Source: Nocardia asteroides
Lineage (GTDB): Bacteria; Actinomycetota; Actinomycetes; Mycobacteriales; Mycobacteriaceae
Reading direction: 5' to 3'
NCBI RefSeq assembly: GCF_021183625.1
Contig: NZ_CP089214.1
Span: 4,402,001 to 4,466,000 of the forward strand
DNA: 64,000 nt
In this document: positions 45,187 to 54,474 of the stretch, piece after piece
How positions within the stretch are numbered: position 1 is the first letter of the stretch
Layout of the letters: each line of letters begins with the position of its first letter
Position numbers and translations under genes: made by a program
Notes under the pieces: generated by a model
Told to the model about the DNA's origin: nothing
The model's database searches: none
What the model saw: the letters and a program-made list of their open reading frames with translations, nothing else

Positions 45187-45474
45187 TCAGCCGGTCTTGA
45201 ACGGGTCGTGCTCGGCGATCAGCTTCTCCAGCCGCGCCTCGTCGACCCGGACCCGCAGCGAATCCGATTCCTGCCGGTCCCTGACCACCTTGGCGAGGGT
45301 GAAGGAGCTGGTCACCAGGAACAGCACGGACATCGCGAGGAAGCCGCGCTGCCACACGTCCAGCGGCAGGTAGAGGATGCCGACGCCCGCCCCGATCAAG
45401 CTGACGCCGAACGCGATCGCGGCCTGCGCCACGTAGGCCCCGGTCATCTTCGACTGTGCGTTGGTAGTGCTCAT
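45187..45474 (-). CDS. YiaA/YiaB-like two-helix membrane protein
   Basis: A 95-residue protein with two transmembrane helices (about 13-33 and 42-62; YVAQAAIAFGVSLIGAGVGI and FLAMSVLFLVTSSFTLAKV), separated by a tight loop (LPLDVWQRG), then a charged C-terminal tail. This is the YiaAB domain. Function unknown. The stop codon directly abuts that of purL. Confidence 0.8.
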   Translation of the reverse strand: MSTTNAQSKMTGAYVAQAAIAFGVSLIGAGVGILYLPLDVWQRGFLAMSVLFLVTSSFTLAKVVRDRQESDSLRVRVDEARLEKLIAEHDPFKTG

Positions 45475-45694
45475 GGGTATCGAGTCTGCGGCGCGGGTGG
45501 GCCCGGCGCCTGCGTGTGACTACTCGAGCGCCCCCGAGTAGTTGCGCCGGTTCCGATGCGCACCGGCAGGCGCTGGGACACCGGGTGTGACGGGGTCGCC
45601 GCGAGCCGCCGCCGGGGGATGTCCGGGATGCCAGCCATACTGTTCCGGTGACGTCCGCCCAGCCCCCCGCCGCGTCGGCCCGCTGAGCCGCGTC

Positions 45695-47434
45695 GTGCCA
45701 GCGACCTCCCCGACGCTCACCCGGCTGCGCAGGCGGCTGCTGATCGTGGTGCGGCACATCGAGATCATCATCGACCTCAACTACGCCGGGCTGGTGGTCG
45801 CCACCCTCTTCTTCGCGCTCTCGGTGACGCCGTCGCTGGTGCCGCGCGACTGGCTGTTCCAGGGGCTCGTCTCCGGGATCAACGCCGCGCTCGGCTACGG
45901 CGTCGGCTGCGTGCTGGAGTGGCTGTTCCGGCTGTGGGTGTGGCCGCGGGTGCGCGGGCGGGTGCCGGAGCCGCCGACCTGGGTGCGGTACGCCGTGAAG
46001 TCGGCGGTGTTCCTCACGGCGGCGCTCGGCGCGGGCTTCATGCTGGTGCAGTCGGCGCGCTGGCAGCGCGAGATCAGCGCGCTGATGGGCATGGAGGGCA
46101 CGCCGACCCCGGCCTACCTGCGCACCGGGCTGCTCAGCGTCGCCGTCGGGGTGGCGGTGGTCGCCGTCTACCGGACGGTGCGCGCCTTCGTGACCGTGCT
46201 GGCCAGGGAGCTGAACCGCTGGGTCCGGGTGCCGCGCGAGCTCGCGCCCGCGGTCGGGCTGCTCGTCCTGGTGATCGCGGTGGTCACCGTGTTCAACGGC
46301 GTCGCCAGCCGGGCCTTCTTCGCGCTGGCGAACGAGGCGTTCAAGGTGCGCAACGACGACACCTCGGCCTACGCCATCCAGCCGGTGCTGCCGGAGCGCT
46401 CGGGCAGCCCCGATTCGCTGGCCGAGTGGGACACCCTCGGCTTCGAGGGCCGCTGGTTCGTCTCGCACGGGCCGAGCCGGAGCCGGATCGCCGCCGTCAC
46501 CGGGCGGCAGGCGGCGGAGCCGATCCGCGCCTACGTCGGGCTGGAGTCGCGCGCGGGCGACCGCACCCAGGCCGAGCTGGCCGTCGCCGAGCTGGAGCGC
46601 ACCGGCGCCTTCGAGCGCAGGGTGCTCGTACTCATGACGACGACCGGCACCGGCTGGGTGAACTCCATGGCGGCGGGCGCCATCGAGTACATGTACGGCG
46701 GCGACAGCGCGATCGTCGCCACCCAGTACTCCTACCTGCCGAGCGTGCTCTCCTTCCTGGCCGACCGGAGCAAGGCGGCGAGCGCCGGGCGCGAGTTGTT
46801 CGACGCGGTGTACGAGCGCTGGTCGGCGCTGCCGCCGCAGGCGCGGCCCAAGCTGCTGGTCTACGGCGAGAGTCTGGGGTCGCAGGGGTCGGAGGAGGCA
46901 TTCGACGGGCTGGCCGAGCTGCGCGCGCAGGTGGACGGGGCGCTCTGGGTCGGGCCGCCGAACTCGAACCGGCTGTGGAAGCAGTTCGTCACCCGGCGCG
47001 ATCCCGGGTCGCGCGAGGTGCAGCCGGTGTACGCGGACGGGCTCGTCGTCCGGTTCGCGGCCGAGTGGGCGGATCTGGACCGGCCGGAGGCGGAGTGGCG
47101 GACGCCGCGCATCGCGTACCTGCAGCACGCCTCCGACCCTATCGTCTGGTGGTCGACGGACCTGATCTTCTCGCAGCCGGACTGGCTCTCCGAGCCGCGC
47201 GGCTCGGACGTCTCCGCACAGATGCGCTGGTACCCCTTCGTCACCTTCTGGCAGGTCGCCGCGGATCTCACCAATGCGCAGGGGGTCACCGACGGGCACG
47301 GCCACCGCTACGGTGACCTGGTGATCGACGGCTGGGCCGCCGTCGCCGCCCCGCCGGAGTGGAACCCGGAGCTGGCCGAGAACGTCCGGATCCAGCTGGA
47401 GGCGGCCGAGGATTTCGAGCGGGCCACCAAGTGA
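45695..47434 (+). CDS. integral membrane alpha/beta-hydrolase (Abhydrolase_9-type)
   Basis: A 579-residue protein with four to five N-terminal transmembrane helices (first 230 residues) and a C-terminal alpha/beta-hydrolase domain. The nucleophile Ser is in YGESLGSQGSEEAF, with a candidate His in DGHGHRYGDL and Asp in HASDPIVW. This arrangement fits PF10081. GTG at 45695 is used since earlier codons are unconserved, but the frame reaches 45542. Substrate unknown, probably a membrane lipid or ester. Coupled to the CPBP protease by a GTGA overlap, so the two likely work together. Confidence 0.82.
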   Translation: MPATSPTLTRLRRRLLIVVRHIEIIIDLNYAGLVVATLFFALSVTPSLVPRDWLFQGLVSGINAALGYGVGCVLEWLFRLWVWPRVRGRVPEPPTWVRYAVKSAVFLTAALGAGFMLVQSARWQREISALMGMEGTPTPAYLRTGLLSVAVGVAVVAVYRTVRAFVTVLARELNRWVRVPRELAPAVGLLVLVIAVVTVFNGVASRAFFALANEAFKVRNDDTSAYAIQPVLPERSGSPDSLAEWDTLGFEGRWFVSHGPSRSRIAAVTGRQAAEPIRAYVGLESRAGDRTQAELAVAELERTGAFERRVLVLMTTTGTGWVNSMAAGAIEYMYGGDSAIVATQYSYLPSVLSFLADRSKAASAGRELFDAVYERWSALPPQARPKLLVYGESLGSQGSEEAFDGLAELRAQVDGALWVGPPNSNRLWKQFVTRRDPGSREVQPVYADGLVVRFAAEWADLDRPEAEWRTPRIAYLQHASDPIVWWSTDLIFSQPDWLSEPRGSDVSAQMRWYPFVTFWQVAADLTNAQGVTDGHGHRYGDLVIDGWAAVAAPPEWNPELAENVRIQLEAAEDFERATK

Positions 47435-48174
47435 GGGGCGCGCCGCGGAGGGATCGCCACGGGGGCGCCGGCCCGGCTCGGCAGGATGCGGCGGCCCGGC
47501 GCGCGCACCCGGGTGTAGCGCGGGCGATCGTGCGGCCGTTCGCCGGGCGCACCGCGGCGAGCCGGGGCCGGGCGCTGCTCGCGGTGGCCGCGCCGCTCGT
47601 GTGGCACGACGCGGTACTGCCGCGGCTCGGGCTCGACATTCGCGGACGCACCGCCGCGAACGTCGCCTTCGCGACGGGGTACGCGCGGCTCTGCGCCGGA
47701 CAACCCCGCTGGCGGGCGCCGGCCGGATGGCGCCGGGGATTCGGTGCCGCCGCTGCGGTCCTCGCCGGCTACGGCGCAGCCCTGACCTTCTCGCCGACTC
47801 GCCGGATCCTGGCCGGCACCCCGGACCGGGCGCCGGGTGTCTCCGTCGCCGAGTGGATCGGCGTGCACATCCCGCTCGGCACCGTCTACTCCGAGGAGCT
47901 GATCTTTCGCGGCACGCTCGACGGCATCGCGGGCACCCCGCTCACCGCCCTCGTCTTCGGCCTCTGGCACATCGCCCCCGCTCGCGCCGCGGGCGACCCG
48001 ATCCTGCCCACCGTCGCCGCCACCACGGCGGCCGGGCTGGTCTTCGGCGCGCTGCGCCGGAGCAGCGGCAGCGCGACCGCCCCCGCCCTGCTGCACTACG
48101 CCCTGAACGCGGGCGGCGCCATCACCCCCCGGCTGGCCCGGTCGCGCGCGAAGCCCGCGACCGCCGCCGGGTAA
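47431..48174 (+). CDS. CPBP-family intramembrane metalloprotease
   Basis: A 247-residue membrane protein. The CPBP (CAAX/Rce1-like) motifs are present: EELIFRG (EExxxR), FGLWHIAP and HYALNAGG, on separate helices. It starts with GTG overlapping the stop of the alpha/beta-hydrolase. N-terminus is Arg/Ala-rich and unlikely to be a signal. CPBP proteases process membrane peptides or play roles in bacteriocin immunity; here a role tied to the upstream hydrolase is inference. M. tuberculosis Rv0804 may be the counterpart. Confidence 0.85.
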   Translation: MRGAPRRDRHGGAGPARQDAAARRAHPGVARAIVRPFAGRTAASRGRALLAVAAPLVWHDAVLPRLGLDIRGRTAANVAFATGYARLCAGQPRWRAPAGWRRGFGAAAAVLAGYGAALTFSPTRRILAGTPDRAPGVSVAEWIGVHIPLGTVYSEELIFRGTLDGIAGTPLTALVFGLWHIAPARAAGDPILPTVAATTAAGLVFGALRRSSGSATAPALLHYALNAGGAITPRLARSRAKPATAAG

Positions 48175-48183
48175 CCTCGCGAC

Positions 48184-48570
48184 GTGCCAGGACGCTCCAC
48201 CGTCGACCCGAACGAACTCCGCGCCGCCACCGCCGCGGTGCGCGACTGGCTGCTCGACGAGAGCACCCCCGCCCCGGCCCGCGCGCAGCTCGGCGCCGCC
48301 GTCCGCGCCACCGCCCGCACGCTGGCCCAGGCAACCCCCGGCCATTCGGTCGAGGTCAGGGTGCCGCCCTACGTCGCGGTGCAGTGCGTCGACGGCCCGC
48401 GGCACACCCGCGGCACCCCGCCGAACGTGGTCGAGACCGACCCGCGCACCTGGCTCCTGCTCGCCACCGGCCTGCTGACCTTCGCGGCGGCCACCGAGAG
48501 CGGCGCCGTCACCGCCTCCGGCAGCCGGGCCGCCGAGGTGGCGCACTGGCTGCCGGTCACCCGGCTGTAG
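48184..48570 (+). CDS. sterol-carrier-like protein (SCP family)
   Basis: A 128-residue small protein similar to actinobacterial 'sterol carrier family' proteins at the position of Rv0807. It has an N-terminal helical half and a C-terminal beta segment (VEVRVPPYVAVQCVDG, TWLLLATGLLTFAAA). GTG start 9 bp after the CPBP stop, so probably the same operon. The 3' end overlaps the convergent DUF3533-like gene by 14 bp. Ligand unknown. Confidence 0.7.
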   Translation: MPGRSTVDPNELRAATAAVRDWLLDESTPAPARAQLGAAVRATARTLAQATPGHSVEVRVPPYVAVQCVDGPRHTRGTPPNVVETDPRTWLLLATGLLTFAAATESGAVTASGSRAAEVAHWLPVTRL

Positions 48571-49966
48571 CGGCGCCCCGGTTCAGCACGTTCTTCCGGT
48601 GCAGCCCCTTCTGGTCGTAGAACCGGGTCACCACCGCGCCGAAGACCAGCCCGATGCCGAGCCCGAGGATTGTCATCCAGACTCCGCGGGTGAGCCCGGC
48701 CGGGCCGCTCGCGTCGAAGTACAGGATCGCGCGGATGGCGAGGAACACCTGGTGCATCGGTTCGAAGGTGGCCAGCCAGGCGAAGTACGGCGGCGTCGCC
48801 TCGATCGGCACCGTCCCGCCGGAGGAGGGCAGCCCGAGCACGACGAAGAGGATCAGGTTGGCGAGCAGCCCGGCCGAGCCGATCGCCGCCAGCATGGAGA
48901 TGCCGGTGATGCCGACCGCCGCGATGGCGAGCCAGCTGTAGAGGAAGAGCGCGAGCCCGTGGCTCAGCGGCAGGTCGAGCAGGTGCGCGGTGAGCAGGAA
49001 GACCCCGGAGACGATGGCCGCGGCGACCGCCATCACGCCCCACTTGAGCAGCACGGTCCGGAATCGGGTGATCGGGGTCGGCGGATAGTGCACATACCAG
49101 GGGCCGTACTCGGTGGGCACGAAGCCGAGCTGGGCATCGACCATGGTGTGGATGACCATCGCGCCGACCACGCCGGCGAGCAGCAGGAGCAGCGCGTAGA
49201 AGAAGGCCGTCAGCCCCTGGCCGGTGCCGTTCGGCAGCGGGTGGTACTGCTGCACCAGCACGTCGATCGGCTCGCGCAGCACCACCCGCGCGGCGCCGGT
49301 CAGCTCGGTCTTCTGCGCGCCCGGCGGGCTCGCCGCCAGCTGCGCGTTCACCTGGTCGGTGAGCTGCCGCCCGACCTGATCGTTCACCCGGACCAGCATC
49401 TCGTCGGCGATCCGGAGCACAACCTGGGTGCTGTAGGCGCCCGCGCGCGGGTTGGTCTCGATGGTCACGATGGGCCGCTGGATGTCGCCGGGCACCACGC
49501 TGCCGATACCGAGGATGCCGAGCGATTTGCTGAAGTCGCTGGGGATGACGACGGCGCCGTAGACCTGCCCGGTCTGCAGCAGCCGCTCGGCCTCGCTGAT
49601 CCCGACGACGTGCAGCTCGACCTTGTCGGTGGGGATCGCGGCGACGATGCCGTCGGTCACCTGCCTGCCGAAGTTCACCTGCTGCTGCCCGCCGCCGGTG
49701 TCGAGCACGTCGCCGAGGTCCTGGTTCACCAGGGCGATCGGGAAGTCGTGCAGGTTCTCCTCCGGGTCGGCGACGTAGCCGAGGTACATCACGCCGAGCA
49801 GCGCCGTGAGCAACGTGAGTACCACCACAGGCGCACCGGTCATCCTGGCCCAGCCGAGCAGGCTCCGCGGCGTGCTGCCGCCGGTCGCCGGAACCTGGAC
49901 CGAATCGGCCGAATTGCCTGATCCGGCGGGGTCTTCCGGCTTACCGGGCTGGTCGGGCGTGGTCAC
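48557..49966 (-). CDS. ABC-2/YhgE-like membrane transport protein (DUF3533 type)
   Basis: A 469-residue protein: one N-terminal transmembrane helix near residue 50, a large extracytoplasmic domain of about 200 residues (LHDFPIALVNQDLG ... VVIPSDFS), then five or more C-terminal helices. This is the layout of YhgE/Pip and DUF3533 proteins, relatives of ABC-2 permeases that work with or without an ATPase. GTG at 49966 (VTTPDQPGK) is chosen. It is divergent from purF, 140 bp away. Possible roles include lipid or drug export; nothing here decides. Confidence 0.8.
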   Translation of the reverse strand: MTTPDQPGKPEDPAGSGNSADSVQVPATGGSTPRSLLGWARMTGAPVVVLTLLTALLGVMYLGYVADPEENLHDFPIALVNQDLGDVLDTGGGQQQVNFGRQVTDGIVAAIPTDKVELHVVGISEAERLLQTGQVYGAVVIPSDFSKSLGILGIGSVVPGDIQRPIVTIETNPRAGAYSTQVVLRIADEMLVRVNDQVGRQLTDQVNAQLAASPPGAQKTELTGAARVVLREPIDVLVQQYHPLPNGTGQGLTAFFYALLLLLAGVVGAMVIHTMVDAQLGFVPTEYGPWYVHYPPTPITRFRTVLLKWGVMAVAAAIVSGVFLLTAHLLDLPLSHGLALFLYSWLAIAAVGITGISMLAAIGSAGLLANLILFVVLGLPSSGGTVPIEATPPYFAWLATFEPMHQVFLAIRAILYFDASGPAGLTRGVWMTILGLGIGLVFGAVVTRFYDQKGLHRKNVLNRGAATAG

Positions 49967-50106
49967 CGCAGCACGGTAACAGGTGGAACCGGCGGTTCCG
50001 CGGTCATCGTGACGCGGAACGCTCCGCGCCGCCGCGCCGCCTGCCACCAGCGGGGCTGGCCGTAGAATGGCGGTCGCCCCAAGCCCGCCCGAACAGGGAG
50101 CGAACG

Positions 50107-51753
50107 GTGACCAACGCCGACTTTCCGGTCGACAGCGATCTATCCACCCCCAACCCGGTCCCGCCGCCGGCCGCCGCCCATGATCAGGACGAGAACGAGC
50201 CGCGCGAGGAGTGCGGCGTTTTCGGGGTCTGGGCGCCGAGCGAAGACGTCGCGAAGCTGAGCTACTACGGCCTCTACGCCCTCCAGCACCGCGGGCAGGA
50301 GGCGGCGGGAATCGCCGTCTCGGACGGTCAGCAGATCCTGGTCTTCAAGGATCTCGGCCTGGTCAGCCAGGTGTTCGACGAGCAGACGCTGGCCGCCATG
50401 CCCGGCCACGTCGCCATCGGGCACTGCCGGTACTCCACCACCGGCTCCACCACCTGGGAGAACGCGCAGCCGATCTTCCGCACCACCGCCGTCGGCTCCG
50501 GGCTCGCGCTCGGGCACAACGGCAACCTGGTCAATACCGCCGAGCTGAACGAGCGCGCCAGGGAGCAGGGGCTGCTCGGCCGCCGCCCGGCGGGCGACAG
50601 CAAGCCCGCCCCGATCGCCGCCACCTCCGACTCGGACGTGATGACGGCGCTGCTCGCGCACGCCGCCGCCGACTCCAGCATCGAGCAGGCCGCCATGGAG
50701 CTGCTGCCGACGCTGCGCGGCGCCTTCTGCCTGACCTTCATGGACGAGCACACGCTCTACGCCGCCCGTGACCCGCACGGGGTGCGCCCGCTGGTGCTCG
50801 GCAGGCTCGACCGCGGCTGGGTGGTCGCCAGCGAGACCGCCGCGCTCGACATCGTCGGCGCCGCCTTCGTCCGCGAGATCGAGCCGGGCGAGCTGCTCGC
50901 CATCGACGCCGACGGCGTGCGCTCCATGCGCTTCGCCGCGCCGGAGCCGAAGGGCTGTGTCTTCGAGTACGTCTACCTGGCCAGGCCGGATTCCACCATC
51001 GCGGGCCGCTCGGTGCACTCCACCCGGGTCGACATCGGCCGCAGGCTGGCCAAGGAGCACCCGGTCGAGGCAGACCTGGTGATCCCGGTGCCGGAGTCGG
51101 GCACCCCGGCCGCGGTCGGCTACGCGCAGGGCTCGGGGGTGCCCTACGGCCAGGGGCTGATGAAGAACGCCTACGTCGGCCGCACCTTCATCCAGCCGAG
51201 CCAGACCATCAGGCAGCTCGGCATCCGGCTCAAGCTGAACCCGCTGCGCGAGGTGATCAGGGGCAAGCGGCTGATCGTGGTGGACGACTCCATCGTCCGC
51301 GGCAACACCCAGCGCGCCCTCATCCGCATGCTGCGCGAGTCCGGCGCGCTGGAGATCCACGTGCGGATCGCCTCGCCGCCGGTCAAGTGGCCGTGCTTCT
51401 ACGGCATCGACTTCGCCTCCAGGGCCGAGCTCATCGCCAACGGCGCCGGGCTGCCGGACGGCGCCGCCGGCTCCAACGACCCGGAGTCCGAGGTCTTCCG
51501 CGACATGGTGGAGGGGGTGCGCCGCTCGATCGGCGCCGACACCCTCGGCTACATCTCGCTGGACGGGATGATCGCCGCCACCGAGCAGCCGCGCAGCAGG
51601 CTCTGCAGCGCCTGTTTCGACGGCCACTACCCGATCCCGCTGCCGCACGAGGCCGCCATCGGCAAGAACCTGCTGGAGGGCATGCTGAGCGGCAAGCCGG
51701 AGGCGGCACTGCTCCGGGAGAACGCGAACGCGAGCGCGCTGAGCAGGCCCTGA
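50107..51753 (+). CDS. purF: amidophosphoribosyltransferase
   Basis: A 548-residue N-terminal-nucleophile amidotransferase, first committed step of purine synthesis: PRPP + glutamine to phosphoribosylamine. A 35-residue propeptide (Pro/Asp-rich) precedes Cys36 in EECGVFGVW, exposed after self-cleavage. The PRPP loop VVDDSIVRGNTQ is intact. C-terminal LCSACFDG holds two of the Fe-S ligands of the Bacillus-type enzyme, so a [4Fe-4S] cluster is likely. GTG start. It is followed by purM with about 120 bp between. Confidence 0.96.
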   Translation: MTNADFPVDSDLSTPNPVPPPAAAHDQDENEPREECGVFGVWAPSEDVAKLSYYGLYALQHRGQEAAGIAVSDGQQILVFKDLGLVSQVFDEQTLAAMPGHVAIGHCRYSTTGSTTWENAQPIFRTTAVGSGLALGHNGNLVNTAELNERAREQGLLGRRPAGDSKPAPIAATSDSDVMTALLAHAAADSSIEQAAMELLPTLRGAFCLTFMDEHTLYAARDPHGVRPLVLGRLDRGWVVASETAALDIVGAAFVREIEPGELLAIDADGVRSMRFAAPEPKGCVFEYVYLARPDSTIAGRSVHSTRVDIGRRLAKEHPVEADLVIPVPESGTPAAVGYAQGSGVPYGQGLMKNAYVGRTFIQPSQTIRQLGIRLKLNPLREVIRGKRLIVVDDSIVRGNTQRALIRMLRESGALEIHVRIASPPVKWPCFYGIDFASRAELIANGAGLPDGAAGSNDPESEVFRDMVEGVRRSIGADTLGYISLDGMIAATEQPRSRLCSACFDGHYPIPLPHEAAIGKNLLEGMLSGKPEAALLRENANASALSRP

Positions 51754-51876
51754 CCGACCGGCCGTGCGGTGCGCGGGTGACGAACCGGGGTGCGATACCG
51801 CTGCGTGCCCGTTATTCCGCTCCGGTAGCGTGAGCTGGCATCTATCCGCCGATTCGGTTTGGAGCTCTTCCCGAAA

Positions 51877-52956
51877 ATGACTGAACAGACCCCCAGTGGT
51901 AACGGTGCTTCCTACGCCGCGGCCGGTGTGGACATCGAAGCCGGTGACCGCGCCGTCGAATTGTTCGGGCCATTGGCGAAGAAGGCGAGCCGCCCCGAGG
52001 TGCAGGGCGGCCTCGGTGGCTTCGCCGGGTTGTTCGCGCTGAAGAGCGGGTACCGGGAGCCGCTGCTCGCCGCCTCGACCGACGGCGTCGGCACCAAACT
52101 GGCGGTCGCGCAGGCGCTGGACAAGCACGACACCGTCGGGCTGGATCTGGTCGCCATGGTCGTCGACGACCTGGTGGTCTGCGGCGCCGAGCCGCTGTTC
52201 CTGCAGGATTACATCGCGGTCGGCAAGGTCGTCCCGGAGCGGGTCGCGGAGCTGGTCTCCGGCATCGCCGACGGCTGCGTGAAGGCGGGCTGCGCGCTGC
52301 TCGGCGGGGAGACCGCCGAGCACCCCGGGTTGATGGACCCGGACGACTACGACCTCTCCGCGACCGGCGTCGGCGTGGTCGAGGCGGACGCCGTGCTCGG
52401 CCCGGAGCGGGTGCGCTCCGGCGACGTGGTGATCGCCATGGGCGCCTCCGGGCTGCACTCCAACGGCTACAGCCTGGCCCGCAAGGTGCTGCTGGAGATC
52501 GACCGGATGAGCCTGACCGGGCACGTCGAGGAGTTCGGCCGGACGCTCGGCGAAGAGTTGCTCGAGCCGACCCGGATCTACGCCAAGGACTGCCTGGCGC
52601 TGGTCGCCGAGACCGATGTGCGCACCTTCGCGCACGTCACCGGCGGCGGGCTGGCCGCCAACCTGGGCCGGGTGCTGCCGCAGGGCATGGTCGCCGAGCT
52701 GGATCGCGGCACCTGGAGCCCGGCGCCGGTCTTCAAGATGATCGCGCAGCGTGGCCGGGTCGAGCGCACCGAGATGGAGAAGACGTTCAACATGGGCGTC
52801 GGCATGGTCGCGGTGGTCGCCCCCGAAGATGTCGACCGGGCGCTGGCCGTGCTCACCGCGCGGCACATCGATTGCTGGACACTGGGTTCGGTGAGCCGCA
52901 GCAAGGATGCCGACGCGCCGCGTTCGGTGCTGGTCGGCGAGCACCCGCGCTTCTAG
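51877..52956 (+). CDS. purM: phosphoribosylformylglycinamidine cyclo-ligase
   Basis: A 359-residue AIR synthetase. Conserved parts: STDGVGTKL, DDLVVCGAEPLFLQDYIA, GGETAEHPG, ASGLHSNGYS and HVTGGGLAANL. ATG at 51877 is chosen with GGAG at 51861-51864; a TTG start 18 bp earlier is possible. It closes the ring to AIR from FGAM, following PurL. purF-purM are neighbours as in M. tuberculosis. A strong terminator follows. Confidence 0.96.
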   Translation: MTEQTPSGNGASYAAAGVDIEAGDRAVELFGPLAKKASRPEVQGGLGGFAGLFALKSGYREPLLAASTDGVGTKLAVAQALDKHDTVGLDLVAMVVDDLVVCGAEPLFLQDYIAVGKVVPERVAELVSGIADGCVKAGCALLGGETAEHPGLMDPDDYDLSATGVGVVEADAVLGPERVRSGDVVIAMGASGLHSNGYSLARKVLLEIDRMSLTGHVEEFGRTLGEELLEPTRIYAKDCLALVAETDVRTFAHVTGGGLAANLGRVLPQGMVAELDRGTWSPAPVFKMIAQRGRVERTEMEKTFNMGVGMVAVVAPEDVDRALAVLTARHIDCWTLGSVSRSKDADAPRSVLVGEHPRF

Positions 52957-53002
52957 ATCCTGACCGAATCGGTCCGAGCTGTATCGACCGGAGAAATGAC
53001 GG

Positions 53003-53026
53003 GGCCCGCATCGTGCGATGCGGGCC
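53003..53026 (+). terminator. terminator after purM
   Basis: GGCCCGCATCG at 53003-53013 pairs perfectly with CGATGCGGGCC at 53016-53026, an 11-bp stem with a very small loop, 46 bp after the purM stop. Confidence 0.75.
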
Positions 53027-53076
53027 ATCCGTGCGAGCCATCTCGACCGCGCCGTAACCGTGTCCGAACGCGGTCG

Positions 53077-53102
53077 AGGGGGAAGCCCATCGGCCTCCCC
53101 CT
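53077..53102 (-). terminator. terminator after the DUF3073 gene
   Basis: AGGGGGA at 53077-53083 pairs with TCCCCCT at 53096-53102. It lies 14 bp after the DUF3073 stop on the minus strand and backs onto the purM terminator. Confidence 0.55.
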
Positions 53103-53116
53103 TCGCGTACGTACGG

Positions 53117-53344
53117 TCAGCGGCGCCAGTCGTCGTAGTCGTCGTCGTCGCTGTTCCAGCGGGACGGGGACTCGTCGGCGTCGTGCTCATCGGGCAACAC
53201 GCCACCACCGTTGGGTCGGTGGTAGTGCAGGTCGGTGCCGTTCGAGAGCTCTCGCTGAAGGCTCGTGAAGTCGGTTGACGGCGAGCTGTACTTCAGCTCG
53301 CGCGCGACCTTGGTCTGCTTTGCCTTAGCCCGGCCACGGCCCAT
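53117..53344 (-). CDS. DUF3073 small protein
   Basis: A 75-residue protein starting MGRGRAKAKQTKVARELKYSS, the well-conserved DUF3073 N-terminus (Rv0810c in M. tuberculosis), with a very acidic Asp-rich tail (DDDDYDDWRR). The start is ATG at 53344; a codon 7 residues earlier is unconserved. Basic head and acidic tail suggest interaction with nucleic acid or protein, but function is unknown. Convergent with purM, following the M. tuberculosis order. Confidence 0.88.
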   Translation of the reverse strand: MGRGRAKAKQTKVARELKYSSPSTDFTSLQRELSNGTDLHYHRPNGGGVLPDEHDADESPSRWNSDDDDYDDWRR

Positions 53345-53520
53345 GGCTGAACCCCCTCGCGTCAATGCGGGGCGGCCTGGGGTGTGTTGGCGGCCCCGTT
53401 CGAATTAATACTCTTCCTGACAGACACTTTAGCGTGTGTCAGGCCCCCGCGCTCCCACGAGTGGGCGAAGATTCCGGCGCCGCCCGCCGTTTGCCCCGCC
53501 GTCGCCGCGGCCGCGGAAAG

Positions 53521-54474
53521 CTACAGCACTCCGGGGATGGCGCGGATGACGCCGACCCTGGCACCGCCGCCGAGGATCGGCGGGGCGGCCAGCTCCGCGA
53601 GCCGGTCGGTCCACGGCACGCCCAGCCGGCGCAGAATCGCCAGCGTCAGCGGCATCCGCGCGCGCTCGGCGCCGTCCTCGACCTTGTAGGCGAAGGCCCG
53701 CCCGTCCGGGAGCGCGCCCGCGTGCACGCCGTCCGCGCCGATCTTGCAGACCAGCCCGGGCGTCTCCGACATCAGGAGCAGGTCGGGGGCGGCGGTGCCG
53801 GAAATCACGCGCGGATGGGCGCGAATCGCCTGCGCGACACGCCGCTCGGGGGTATGCGGGGCGGCGGTGACCAGGGTGGCGAAGGCGCGGGCCAGGTTCA
53901 CCAGCGAGACCGGGACGATCGGCAACCCGCAGCCGTCGATGCCGAGGTCGGTCTCCGGCTCGCCGGTGACGTCGGCGATGGTCTCGAGCACGGCCTGCTG
54001 CAGCGGGTGCGCGCGGTCCGGGTAACCCCTGGTCGGCCAGGAGTTGGCGGCGCAGGTGGCGAGCATGGCCGCGTGTTTGCCCGAGCAGTTCATCAGGATC
54101 CGGCTCGGCTGCTCGCCCGCGGCGAGGAGCAGGGCCCGCGGCAGCTCGCCGAGCGGGAGGTCGGGCGGGCACTCCAAATCGTCCTCGGTGAAACCGTTCC
54201 GCTCGAGCAGGCGCCGGACCGCCGCCACCTGGTCGGGCTCGCCGTAGTGGGAGGCGATGGCTATCGCCAGCTCGGCGTCGTCGGCCGGGGTGAAGCCGTT
54301 GCGGAGCAGGGCCAGTGCCTGCAGCGGCTTGTTGGTCGAGCGCGGGTAGATCGGGCCGTGTACCTCGCCGAGCTCGAACTGCACCTCGCCGTCCGTGCCG
54401 AGCAGCACCACCGACCCCCGGTGCACGCACTCGCGGAACCCCGACCGCACGACCTCGACCAGCTCGACGCTCAC
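53521..54474 (-). CDS. L-asparaginase II family protein
   Basis: A 317-residue protein of the plant/rhizobial asparaginase II family (PF06089). Conserved stretches: RGSVVLLG, PIYPRSTNKPLQALAL, MNCSGKHAAML and GIDGCGLP. Cytoplasmic, no signal. The GTG start (54474) overlaps the stop of the MIRU-like element by 4 bp (GTGA), so translation is coupled through that element to the MOSC gene. Its role would be release of aspartate and ammonia from asparagine. I know of no counterpart at this place in M. tuberculosis. Confidence 0.85.
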   Translation of the reverse strand: MSVELVEVVRSGFRECVHRGSVVLLGTDGEVQFELGEVHGPIYPRSTNKPLQALALLRNGFTPADDAELAIAIASHYGEPDQVAAVRRLLERNGFTEDDLECPPDLPLGELPRALLLAAGEQPSRILMNCSGKHAAMLATCAANSWPTRGYPDRAHPLQQAVLETIADVTGEPETDLGIDGCGLPIVPVSLVNLARAFATLVTAAPHTPERRVAQAIRAHPRVISGTAAPDLLLMSETPGLVCKIGADGVHAGALPDGRAFAYKVEDGAERARMPLTLAILRRLGVPWTDRLAELAAPPILGGGARVGVIRAIPGVL

